Position numbers and translations under genes: made by a program
Shown: positions 7,735 through 15,953 of the stretch, piece by piece
How the letters are laid out: each line of letters opens with the position of its first letter
Numbering within the stretch: position 1 is the stretch's first letter
DNA from: Alistipes sp.
Lineage (GTDB): Bacteria; Bacteroidota; Bacteroidia; Bacteroidales; Rikenellaceae
Reading direction: 5' to 3'
Assembly: GCA_017555695.1 (NCBI GenBank)
Contig: JAFZFX010000011.1
Location: forward strand, 62,001-126,000
Length of the DNA: 64,000 nucleotides
Notes under the pieces: generated by a model
What the model saw: the letters and a program-made list of their open reading frames with translations, nothing else
Databases searched by the model: none
Told to the model about the DNA's origin: nothing

Positions 7735-9282
7735 TTATTCCAAATTGTATTCCATTGTTTGCTCTCGGCCCTTCTTGTCGGTCCAGGTGATGCGATATGT
7801 ACCCTTGAAACCGCGGAACTGCACGAGGCCATTCTTATCAGCCTTTGTCGTGAGTGATGTCTTCCACTCGTTGTTGATGAGGTTGTTGAGGGCATAATAA
7901 ACGGGCTTGGCCTGCATATCGCGTGTGAAGAGTCCCGATGTCGAGGGCTCGCCTTTTGCACCGCAATTATCCACCACATTCCACCATGTTATACCCATCA
8001 TATTCTCCATGCTGAACCACAGACGATAGAGATTCTGTGCAATAATTGCCTGAATCATAAATCCCTTCTCATCGTTGCTTGGCGATGTGATAGTAATCTC
8101 GCTAAGGTGTAGCGGAAGTCCCAATGTGCAGAGTCGTCCTATTGTGCTACGCACCTGCGACGGAGTCTGTATCTGCGCACCGTTGGCAATGTCTACACAT
8201 TGCTTGGGGTTGAACAGATGCATCTGCATACCCGCTATATCAATCTTGCAACCTCTCTCCAGCAATCTGCTGATTTGGTTGTTGTATGACTGGTTTAAGT
8301 GGTAGTCGTTGATGTTGAGCTTTACCTCCTCGGGGAAGTACTTTTTTGCACTCATCAAGGCTTTGTAATCCATATCGCCAGGCATAAGTCCGTAGCGAGT
8401 CTTGCTTACTGTGTGATTTTCGATAAGCCCACCACTCTCGTAGTCTGCAGCACTCTCGTTTACCACATCCCAGCTCTGCAAGTTCGATTTGTAGCGCTCG
8501 GCAATAATGCGTATTCTATTGTCAAACACCCTATTGAGCGTGTCGAGATACTCCTTGAAACACTCTGCTACCTGGTCGTGTGAGAGCTGCTTGTACTCTT
8601 CCGACATCGCATCCTCATCGCGGAAGCGGTTAGGCTCATTGGGGAATAGGCGCTTGAATGTTTCACGCTCCGAAGGTGTCATCAGATTCTGCAACCACTC
8701 GGGTTGATGCCATCTGCGGCTACCCCAAATGAGTACATGGCCGTGAGCACGAATACCCTTCTCTTTGCAGAACTCCACCAATTGGTCGGTCGATGGGCGT
8801 CGCCAGTGTGGCTGGTCGTACGGATTGGGGCAATTGTTCCAATACTCCTCGGTGTCCCAATACTCTGTTGCAAAGCGCATACGCCCTGGTTCGGTCTCGA
8901 ATGTGCGCCAGTAGAAGGCTATCGTTGCCGAGTTGAAGAGAGTGCCGTATAGTTCTCTGTAACGCTCGTTATATTCGCTCTTTCCCAACTGGTTGTAGTT
9001 GAATATATGTGCGCCAAAGATGAATTTGTGCGATATCTGCTCAATCTTCACCTCCGAATTTCGGGCAATGTTGGTGAGGGTCAGCTCGCCATCAGCCTTG
9101 CGGTATTTTTCAATATCCTTGTCGATGCGTGCCTGCTCCTCTTCGTTCCACATAGCCCAATAGGCCTGGCTCATAAAGCCAGAAGCATCCTCCTTGGCTG
9201 AGCGCGGAAACGACGGCTGTGCGTTGGCTGTTGTGCTGAGTAACGCAAGCAGCAGTGTCGATGCACAAATTATTCTCTTCAT
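7735..9282 (-). CDS. Secreted GH10 endo-beta-1,4-xylanase-like glycosidase
   Basis: The 515-residue protein has a signal peptide (KRIICASTLLLALLSTTANA) and a GH10 barrel of roughly residues 75-455. GH10 landmarks are visible: GAHIFNYNQLG, FYWRTFETEPGRMRF, RAHGHVLIWG, acid/base Glu276 in WDVVNES, and nucleophile Glu395 in LHLSEITI. A C-terminal segment (about 465-515) looks like a small beta domain, VQFRGFKGTYRITW. The family cleaves beta-1,4-xylan or related backbones with retention. The substrate loops are longer than in minimal xylanases, so the true substrate may differ. It lies 25 bases after the C69 dipeptidase gene and 11 bases before lpdA, within the murT-led unit. No SusC/SusD-type genes accompany it. 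Confidence 0.88.
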   Translation of the reverse strand: MKRIICASTLLLALLSTTANAQPSFPRSAKEDASGFMSQAYWAMWNEEEQARIDKDIEKYRKADGELTLTNIARNSEVKIEQISHKFIFGAHIFNYNQLGKSEYNERYRELYGTLFNSATIAFYWRTFETEPGRMRFATEYWDTEEYWNNCPNPYDQPHWRRPSTDQLVEFCKEKGIRAHGHVLIWGSRRWHQPEWLQNLMTPSERETFKRLFPNEPNRFRDEDAMSEEYKQLSHDQVAECFKEYLDTLNRVFDNRIRIIAERYKSNLQSWDVVNESAADYESGGLIENHTVSKTRYGLMPGDMDYKALMSAKKYFPEEVKLNINDYHLNQSYNNQISRLLERGCKIDIAGMQMHLFNPKQCVDIANGAQIQTPSQVRSTIGRLCTLGLPLHLSEITITSPSNDEKGFMIQAIIAQNLYRLWFSMENMMGITWWNVVDNCGAKGEPSTSGLFTRDMQAKPVYYALNNLINNEWKTSLTTKADKNGLVQFRGFKGTYRITWTDKKGREQTMEYNLE

Positions 9283-9307
9283 ACGGCTTTGTTGTTTAGG
9301 TTATACC

Positions 9308-10969
9308 CTATTTCTGCTCCAAAATCTTGCCATTGTCGGCAGCTACGGCACGCTTCCACTTCTCGTTGTAGCCAGGGAACTGAATCTTATCGGGAATCTC
9401 TGCTCCGTTGCCATTGTCTACAAAGTGCTTGGCGTTGTCGTTCTTGCCAATCACATAGTGTAGAACATCGAAATGCTCGCTCTTTACATTACCATCTACA
9501 TACTTAATCAACAAGTACTTATCCAGACGGCTCCAGTTCTCAAATATCTCGTTTGCCATATTCACGCTGAAACGAGACTGATACTTCTGCTGGCTCTTTG
9601 CCGAGAGCTTTGCAGCCGAATTATCGGCTCTCTCTACGGCCTCCAACATCGAGTTCTCCCAGAAATCAACCACCTTGCGGATGTCGGCCGACATCATGTC
9701 GTAGCGCAAGTATGCGAAGTTAGTCACGCGGTTGAACAACCAGAAAGCCGATGAGTGTGTGTAATCCAGCATTGAGCCGTTATCCTTTGCAAAGTTTGCG
9801 GGAACCTCGGTAGTGTTGCAGTAGATGGGTGTCAAGCAAGATGTAGCGGCATCGTCCACGCCAAACCACAAAATACCAGTCTTCTCGGGACGAGCCTGAC
9901 CTACCATCCAGAAACCAGTCTGCTGTGTAGCGATAGCGCGCTCGTTTACATAGGTCTTCTCATCCACCTTCCACGACATAGGACGCCAGCGATAAGCCAA
10001 GCCGTGGCCACCAGCGCCAAGGTCGGTTGTCATATCCATAGGTGTACCCTCGTAGTGGTCACGCATTGCGTCGAATACCTGCTTGGGTGAAATCTTGTTT
10101 GTAGGCTTAACCCAAAGGGGCATACGGTTTGCAGGGTTGTGGCCCATAGCGTAATCCAAATACTTGTCCATACCATCGGTGAACTTGCGGAAGAAGGCCC
10201 AAACACGAGCCTCGCAGCCTCGCATTGCGCTGAAATCCAGCGGAGCATAAGCATCACAGAACGAGAACTCCTCGTCCTTACCGTTGAAGTAACCCTTCTT
10301 GCGTGCGAATGTGATTACATCGGGTGCATACATACAATTCTCGGGATCATTGAGCGGGAATGTAGCGATGCGAGCCTGGTTGGCGTGTGCCGAGATGCAA
10401 CCGTCGGGAATGCGGCGTGCCACCCATACGATACCCTTCTCCTGCGGGCCTTTGCCGATAAGCTCCATAATCCAAGCCTCCTCGGTGTCGGCAATCGAGA
10501 AACTCTCGCCCTCTGAATAGTAACCGTAAGTGTTGGCCAACTCTACGATAGTGTTGATAGCCTCACGGGCGGTCTTTGCACGCTGCAGTGTGATGTAAAT
10601 CAGCGAGCCATAGTCAATCAAACCCTCGGGGTTGTGTAACTCGGGGCGACCGCCATAGGTGGTCTCGGTGATGATGAGCGAATGTTCGTTCATATTGCTC
10701 ACTGTTGAGTGTGTCTTGGCTACCTGCGGAATGTCACCCAGATATTTGCCTGTATCCCACTCATGTACGGGCATCATTGCGCCAGCCTTGTACTTTGTAG
10801 CATTGTGCTTGTACAACTCGCCATAGAGCTGGTGTGAGTCGGCAGCATAAGTAACCATAATAGAGCCGTCGGTCGAAGCTCCACGCGTAATTATAAAGTT
10901 TGTGCAGGCGCGTGACGGAGTCGCTACAACGCCCAACAACAAAATTGCTGATAAGATAAATTTTCTCAT
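9308..10969 (-). CDS. C69-family dipeptidase, N-terminal nucleophile type
   Basis: This 553-residue secreted peptidase belongs to MEROPS family C69 (dipeptidase A-like). After the signal peptide MRKFILSAILLLGVVATPSRA, the mature chain begins directly with Cys22 (CTNFIITRGAS), the N-terminal nucleophile typical of Ntn hydrolases. Conserved segments include GGRPELHNPEGLIDYG, SFSIADTEEAWIMELIGKG, VWVARRIPDG and HANQARI. It releases dipeptides, probably in the periplasm. Lying 18 bases after murQ, it may process peptide stems from cell-wall turnover while murTKQ handle the sugar; that link is inferred from position only. Confidence 0.9.
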   Translation of the reverse strand: MRKFILSAILLLGVVATPSRACTNFIITRGASTDGSIMVTYAADSHQLYGELYKHNATKYKAGAMMPVHEWDTGKYLGDIPQVAKTHSTVSNMNEHSLIITETTYGGRPELHNPEGLIDYGSLIYITLQRAKTAREAINTIVELANTYGYYSEGESFSIADTEEAWIMELIGKGPQEKGIVWVARRIPDGCISAHANQARIATFPLNDPENCMYAPDVITFARKKGYFNGKDEEFSFCDAYAPLDFSAMRGCEARVWAFFRKFTDGMDKYLDYAMGHNPANRMPLWVKPTNKISPKQVFDAMRDHYEGTPMDMTTDLGAGGHGLAYRWRPMSWKVDEKTYVNERAIATQQTGFWMVGQARPEKTGILWFGVDDAATSCLTPIYCNTTEVPANFAKDNGSMLDYTHSSAFWLFNRVTNFAYLRYDMMSADIRKVVDFWENSMLEAVERADNSAAKLSAKSQQKYQSRFSVNMANEIFENWSRLDKYLLIKYVDGNVKSEHFDVLHYVIGKNDNAKHFVDNGNGAEIPDKIQFPGYNEKWKRAVAADNGKILEQK

Positions 10970-10987
10970 ATTGTTTAGAGTTAGTTT

Positions 10988-11803
10988 TTATTTGTTCTCA
11001 AAGTTCTTGATAGCCTCAGCCACCGAGCCGTGCAGCAACAACAACTGCTGTGCCTGGTCGTAAGGTATGCCCAGCGAATCAACAATCATTCGCGTGCCTC
11101 GGTCTACCAACTTGGTATTCGACAACTGCATATTTACCATACGGTTGCCCTTCACTCGTCCGAGTCCAATCATAGCACCCGTACTAATCATATTGAGTGT
11201 CATCTTCTGTGCCGTACCAGCCTTCATGCGCGAGCTGCCGGTAACAAACTCAGGGCCTACGATAACCTCAATGGCAATCTCTGCGGCCTCGGCCATAGGT
11301 GATGAGGGGTTGCACGAGATAGATGCTGTCAGCAGACCCTGCTTGCGAGCCTCCTTAAGTGCAGCAACCACATAAGGTGTAGTACCCGATGCCGCTACAC
11401 CTACCAGTGTATCGTTCTCGTTGATGTTGTGAGCCATCAAGTCTTTCCAACCCTGCTCGGTGTCATCCTCTGCGCCCTCTACGGGGTTACGCAGGGCTGT
11501 CTCGCCACCAGCGATTACGCCGATTACAACTGTGGGTGGCATACCAAATGTGGGCGGAATTTCCGATGCATCCAAAACACCCAGACGGCCACTTGTGCCA
11601 GCTCCGATGTAGAAGAGACGGCCACCACGGCGCATACGCTCGATAAGGCGCTCAACGAGTTCTGTAATCTGTGGCAGGGCCTTGCCTACGGCCTCTGCGA
11701 CCTTGCGGTCTTCGGTATTGATTGATTCTACAATCTCGGCAACGCTCATCTTGTCGAGGTTGTCGTAGAGCGACGAGCGCTCGGTAATCTTTTCAAATGT
11801 CAT
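10988..11803 (-). CDS. murQ: N-acetylmuramic acid 6-phosphate etherase MurQ
   Basis: MurQ cleaves the lactyl ether of MurNAc-6-phosphate to give GlcNAc-6-phosphate and D-lactate in the cytoplasm. The 271-residue protein has the SIS-domain motif FYIGAGTSGRLGVLDASE, with Glu81 in the position of the catalytic acid, and later conserved segments GGETAL, VGVAASGTTPY and GSSRMKAGTAQK. Its start codon overlaps the stop of the kinase gene by 4 bases (ATGA), so translation is coupled. Order and content match the murT-murK-murQ cluster known from Tannerella forsythia. Confidence 0.96.
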   Translation of the reverse strand: MTFEKITERSSLYDNLDKMSVAEIVESINTEDRKVAEAVGKALPQITELVERLIERMRRGGRLFYIGAGTSGRLGVLDASEIPPTFGMPPTVVIGVIAGGETALRNPVEGAEDDTEQGWKDLMAHNINENDTLVGVAASGTTPYVVAALKEARKQGLLTASISCNPSSPMAEAAEIAIEVIVGPEFVTGSSRMKAGTAQKMTLNMISTGAMIGLGRVKGNRMVNMQLSNTKLVDRGTRMIVDSLGIPYDQAQQLLLLHGSVAEAIKNFENK

Positions 11804-12657
11804 AGTGCTGTGTGATATTTAACCATCCCTCCAATCGGAGAGCGTTCTATTTTACCTAATGTAAGTGAATGGCGGTCGAGAGCCTCCTTCAGCTCCTGCT
11901 CAAAAACTGCGGCGATGCTGCCCACAAAGTTGATGGGCATGCTCTCTACATCGGCATATTGCAACAGGTTGCGCTCGATGAAGTTGTCAAATGCGCGGTC
12001 AATGCAACGGCGCATCTCCGCTATGTCGCGATGACGAGCCATAAAAGGTACGAATGAGGCCAGATAGCGGTTGGCGTTGGGCTTGCGATATACATTCTCG
12101 ATAATCTGTGCATACGAAGTCTCGCACTCTGTATACATCAACTCCACCGTCTCTGCGGGCATCAAACCCTTGAGCGCGTCGCTTACGAATGTGCGTCCTA
12201 GGTTGGCACCGCCACCCTCATCGCCCAGGATGTATCCCAACGGCGGTACATTCTTTGCTAACTGTTCGCCATCATAGTAAGCCGAGTTAGAACCTGTGCC
12301 GAGTATGCAGACAATACCCTTCTCCTTGCCACACAAGGCGTGCGCCGCACCAAGCATATCAGTTGCTACTGTCACCTCCTTGGTCGAAAAGAATATATCC
12401 TTCAATACGCCCTGCAACTCCAATGTGGCGGGAGCGTTAGCGATGCAGCCCGCACCATAGAAGTATACGCCCTCCACCGACTCAATATCTATATTGGGTA
12501 GCAATCCCTCGGCGATAATCTCCCTCACCTGCTCTGTAGAACAAGTCACGGGGTTGATACCTCTGGTCTCTATCACTCGCAGTGCATCGTCGGCACCTGT
12601 CTGCTCAACCAAAGCCCAATGGCACTTTGTTGAACCTGAATCTGCGGTAAGTATCAT
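11800..12657 (-). CDS. murK: N-acetylmuramic acid / GlcNAc kinase, BadF/BcrA ATPase superfamily
   Basis: This 285-residue kinase phosphorylates the imported amino sugar at O6. The N-terminal ATP-binding motif MILTADSGSTKCHWALV (DSGSTK) and the second motif GIVCILGTGSNSAYYDG are those of the BadF/BadG/BcrA/BcrD and GlcNAc-kinase group, as is GYILGDEGGGANLGR. The substrate (MurNAc versus GlcNAc) cannot be read from the sequence; the immediate coupling to murQ and the adjacent SSS transporter make MurNAc most likely, as in the MurK described in Tannerella. The gap to the transporter gene is a single base. Confidence 0.88.
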   Translation of the reverse strand: MILTADSGSTKCHWALVEQTGADDALRVIETRGINPVTCSTEQVREIIAEGLLPNIDIESVEGVYFYGAGCIANAPATLELQGVLKDIFFSTKEVTVATDMLGAAHALCGKEKGIVCILGTGSNSAYYDGEQLAKNVPPLGYILGDEGGGANLGRTFVSDALKGLMPAETVELMYTECETSYAQIIENVYRKPNANRYLASFVPFMARHRDIAEMRRCIDRAFDNFIERNLLQYADVESMPINFVGSIAAVFEQELKEALDRHSLTLGKIERSPIGGMVKYHTAL

Positions 12658-12658
12658 C

Positions 12659-14164
12659 TTATTTGTTGTTCTTTTTAAGTGAAAGAATCCACATTCCTAT
12701 CGCTGTAAAGGCGGCATTGAAGAGCAGAATCTCATAGCTGAACTTATATCCGCCAAACCAACGCTCTGAATTGAGCTGCAACACAAGGCTCAAGCCTACG
12801 CCGATGATGGCTGCAAAGGGCACATACTTGTCGGCTGTGTGACGATGGCAGAAGATGCCGAAGGCGAACATACCGAGTATCGGACCATATGTGTAACTTG
12901 CCAATGTGTAAACCATATCAATCAGGCTGGTGTTTTTGCAGGCGTTGAAAATCAGGATGAAGATACCCATCATCACAGCCATAGCAATGTGTATGCGCTT
13001 GCGTACGATGGTCAGGCGTTGTTCGTCATAACGCTTTGTGCCGTGCATAATATCCACTGTGAATGATGTTGTCAGAGCCGTCATAGCCGAGCCCGCAGCC
13101 GAATAGGTCGATGAAATAAGACCCAGCACGAACAATATGCCGACGATTAACGGCAGGCCACTCTTTGTTGCGATGTATGAGAATACCTGGTCGCTGTCAG
13201 CAATGATTGCGTTACCTGCGGCATCCACCATCGGGAAGAAACTCTCGTTGCCTGCCACAATGCCCTTACCGCTCAGGTAGATGTAGAACAATACACCCAG
13301 GAACAAGAACATAAATATCACTGCCGCTTGCAGTACGATTGAGATAACCAGATTCTTCTGTGAATCGCGTGGACTCTTGCACGAGAGTGTGCGCTGCATC
13401 ATATCCTGGTCAAGACCTGTAGTGGCGATAGACATAAAGATACCAGCCAAAAATTGCTTCCAGAAGAAGCGCTTGTCGGTTCCATCCTCAAAGAAGAATG
13501 TTTGCGAGTAGTCGTGTGACGATACCTGCGCAATAGCCTCGCCAAAGCCAAGGCCCAACTCGCGAATCATAAAGAAAATACACAGAACCACGCTACCGAT
13601 AAGGCATATTGTCTTCAATAGGTCGGTGCTGATTACCGAACTTACACCGCCCGTGCGTGTGTATAGCCATACGAGCGCCATCATAATGGCCACATTCGCC
13701 ACGAAAGGTACTCCGTAGGCCTCAAATACCAGCGTCTGCAACACGGCGCAAATCAAAAATGCTCGCAGCGACGCTCCCGTCATCTTCGAGATGAAGAAGA
13801 ACCACGCTCCCGTAGCATACGACTTCGAGCCGAAGCGGTCATCGAGGTATTGATAGAGCGAAATCACATTTAGTTTGTAGAAGAGCGGGATCAATACAAA
13901 TGCCACGAGACTGTAACCCACAACGAATCCCAGCACCATCTGCATATATGAGAATCCACTCTGTGCCACCCAACCAGGTACAGAGATGAAGGTAACTCCC
14001 GATATGGCTGCTCCGACCATTGCCATTGTAGTTACAAACCACGAATTGCTACGGCCGCCGGTGAAGAACGACGAGTTGTTGCTACCTCGCGATGCTTTCC
14101 ACGCGACATAGAATAGTATGACCAGATATATGGCCACCGTCATAAGTGCAATAATAGGTGTCAT
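12659..14164 (-). CDS. murT: Sodium:solute symporter, probable MurNAc transporter MurT
   Basis: The start is ATG 14164; the open frame extends upstream to 14212, but that ATG lies inside or before the promoter at 14191. The resulting 501-residue integral membrane protein has about 13 hydrophobic helices and SSS-family signatures near the N-terminus (FFTGGRSNSWFVTTMAMVG, GAAISGVTFISVPGW) and in the middle (GLISSTYSAAGSAMTALTTS). SSS carriers use a sodium gradient. Given murK and murQ immediately downstream, MurNAc uptake is the likely role, as for MurT of Tannerella forsythia; a sialic acid or other sugar substrate is possible. It is the first gene of the six-gene unit. Confidence 0.85.
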   Translation of the reverse strand: MTPIIALMTVAIYLVILFYVAWKASRGSNNSSFFTGGRSNSWFVTTMAMVGAAISGVTFISVPGWVAQSGFSYMQMVLGFVVGYSLVAFVLIPLFYKLNVISLYQYLDDRFGSKSYATGAWFFFISKMTGASLRAFLICAVLQTLVFEAYGVPFVANVAIMMALVWLYTRTGGVSSVISTDLLKTICLIGSVVLCIFFMIRELGLGFGEAIAQVSSHDYSQTFFFEDGTDKRFFWKQFLAGIFMSIATTGLDQDMMQRTLSCKSPRDSQKNLVISIVLQAAVIFMFLFLGVLFYIYLSGKGIVAGNESFFPMVDAAGNAIIADSDQVFSYIATKSGLPLIVGILFVLGLISSTYSAAGSAMTALTTSFTVDIMHGTKRYDEQRLTIVRKRIHIAMAVMMGIFILIFNACKNTSLIDMVYTLASYTYGPILGMFAFGIFCHRHTADKYVPFAAIIGVGLSLVLQLNSERWFGGYKFSYEILLFNAAFTAIGMWILSLKKNNK

Positions 14165-14190
14165 AGTTTTTTTGATATGTTTATAATTCA

Positions 14191-14198
14191 CAAAGATA
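14191..14198 (-). promoter_or_regulatory. Promoter -7 element of the murT operon
   Basis: TATCTTTG on the minus strand (CAAAGATA as written) lies 26 bases before the murT ATG at 14164. A clear -33 TTTG is not seen. Confidence 0.6.
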
Positions 14199-14263
14199 AC
14201 AAAAATAGACATATTCTGAAATAATTTGTTGCTTAATCACCCACTTTTGTTATTCGCCGCATA

Positions 14264-14318
14264 AAACATTTGCCTCGGTCGGCTTTCGGTGGCGAGCGAA
14301 AGGATGTTTTTTATTGTG
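14264..14318. other. Possible structured segment in the divergent intergenic region
   Basis: AAACAT (14264-14269) can pair with ATGTTT (14304-14309), with further CCTCG/CGAG pairing inside and a T-rich run after it. It lies between the divergent promoters of murT and the DUF4832 operon. It could be a hairpin, a terminator-like element or a regulator site; support is weak. Confidence 0.25.
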
Positions 14319-14328
14319 TGATTTGATT

Positions 14329-14364
14329 TTTGCTATGCAGAGAAATGAATTTTTCTTATATTTG
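14329..14364 (+). promoter_or_regulatory. Promoter of the DUF4832/GH99-like operon
   Basis: TTTG (14329-14332) and TATATTTG (14357-14364) form a -33/-7 pair with a 24-base spacer. The ATG at 14384 follows 19 bases later, which excludes the in-frame ATG-like start at 14330. Confidence 0.6.
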
Positions 14365-14383
14365 TGAAAACAAAATTTCGACT

Positions 14384-15910
14384 ATGGGGAAAATTAATAG
14401 GCGTCAATTCTTGCAGCGAGCAGGTGTGTCTGCCGCCGCTTTGGCCGTAGGTATGTATGAGCGCAGTAATGCAGCCGAGGCTGCTCAATCTGATGAAATT
14501 GTGCGTGAGGGCGTTTCTGCTACGGTTGCCGACAAGGGTGACAGATTCAGTGCGGTGATGGCCGACAATGGTGCGGCGCTGGTAAATCCTATGATGGGAT
14601 GGACTATGCACTTCTATTCAAACATCTTGACCAACTACGGTTCAAAACTCGCTCCGTCGGATACACTGGACGATTTTCCAGGACTCTCTACCGTCTATCT
14701 GCGTGTGCCGTGGTCATTTGTTGAGCCCGAGGAGGGTAAATTTGTGTGGGAGTTGCTCGATACTCCTGCCCAGCGCTGGATTGAGAAGGGCAAGTATGTA
14801 GCCTTCCGTATTAGCGCTATGGAGAGTTGGCTCTACTATGCTACGCCCAAGTGGGTCTTTGATGCTGGTGCCGTTGGTTACGATGTTGAGGGGCACTATA
14901 TCGAGCCCGAATATGACGATAAGATATTTTTGGAGAAGGTCGAGAATTTTATCAAGGCCTTTGCTGCGAGATACGATAATAATCCCAATGTTGCGTTTGT
15001 CGATGTTGGCCACTTTGGTATGTGGGGCGAGGGTCACACCGTTATGACTACCCCCAAGCACGGCCACGCGTGGGGCATCGAGACTCAAAAGCGCCATATA
15101 GACCTCTATCTTCGCCATTTCCGCTCAACGCAACTATGTATCTCTGACGACTTTGCGGGTCACGATAATCGTGCCTCAAAGTTCGAGATTACCGATTACG
15201 CTTTCGAGAAGGGCGTGACACTGCGTGATGATAGTATCTTGGTGCAACCCTACCCCAATTCGTGGTATCATAGCGAGTTGGCACAGCAGTTCTGGCCTAC
15301 ACTGCCCGTCATTCTCGAACACGAACACTATGGTGGCTCGGTCGATAGAGGTAGTTGGGACAAGGACCTGCTGATGAAGGCTGTTGAGGATTACCACTCA
15401 TCGTTTATGTCTATACACTGGTGGCCGAGAATTTTGCTCGAAGAGAACCGCGATGTCATCGAGCGCATCAACCGCCGTATGGGTTACCGCTTTAGCGTTA
15501 GCAATATCGAATGGCCCAAGAGTGTGGCTCGAGGTGAGGAGTTTACAATCAAGAGCGAGTGGCGCAATGTGGGCGTAGCCCCCTGCTATCGTGGCGGTTA
15601 TCCTTGTTTCACTCTTAAAGACAGCAAGGGTGGCATAGTCTCTACTTTGGTGGTCGATTCATTCGATGTCAAGAGCCTGCAAGTAGCCGCTCCCGATAAA
15701 GCCAAAGCCGTAGAGGTTAAACAATCATTCCGCGTAGCACCCCGCTACGAGGATAAAGCTGGCGTATTCTTCCGCACTTGTCAGGCTGGTGAATATGATC
15801 TCTATGTCTCTGTGGGGCAGCGTGACGGCACACCCCTCTACGAACTACCCTATTACGGCTCTGACGGTCATCGTCGTTATAGAATCGGAAAGATTACAAT
15901 CACAGAATAA
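14384..15910 (+). CDS. Exported glycosidase-like protein with DUF4832 C-terminal domain (copy A)
   Basis: The start is ATG 14384, supported by the promoter and by copy B. The 508-residue product begins MGKINRRQFLQRAGVSAAAL, a twin-arginine-like signal (RRQFL) before a hydrophobic core. An N-terminal TIM-barrel-like part (about 60-350) has NPMMGW, YLRVPWSFVEPEEGKFVW, and VDVGHFGMWGEGH, with an acidic residue positioned as a possible catalytic Glu. The C-terminal part (about 365-505: GYRFSVSNIEWP, WRNVGVAPCYRGGYP) matches the DUF4832 beta-sandwich. It is probably a beta-galactosidase-like glycosidase of unknown substrate. It is followed 43 bases later by a close paralogue. Confidence 0.75.
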   Translation: MGKINRRQFLQRAGVSAAALAVGMYERSNAAEAAQSDEIVREGVSATVADKGDRFSAVMADNGAALVNPMMGWTMHFYSNILTNYGSKLAPSDTLDDFPGLSTVYLRVPWSFVEPEEGKFVWELLDTPAQRWIEKGKYVAFRISAMESWLYYATPKWVFDAGAVGYDVEGHYIEPEYDDKIFLEKVENFIKAFAARYDNNPNVAFVDVGHFGMWGEGHTVMTTPKHGHAWGIETQKRHIDLYLRHFRSTQLCISDDFAGHDNRASKFEITDYAFEKGVTLRDDSILVQPYPNSWYHSELAQQFWPTLPVILEHEHYGGSVDRGSWDKDLLMKAVEDYHSSFMSIHWWPRILLEENRDVIERINRRMGYRFSVSNIEWPKSVARGEEFTIKSEWRNVGVAPCYRGGYPCFTLKDSKGGIVSTLVVDSFDVKSLQVAAPDKAKAVEVKQSFRVAPRYEDKAGVFFRTCQAGEYDLYVSVGQRDGTPLYELPYYGSDGHRRYRIGKITITE

Positions 15911-15953
15911 TTAAGCGTAGGTAACATACATACTTATTAATGAAAGTTTGACT

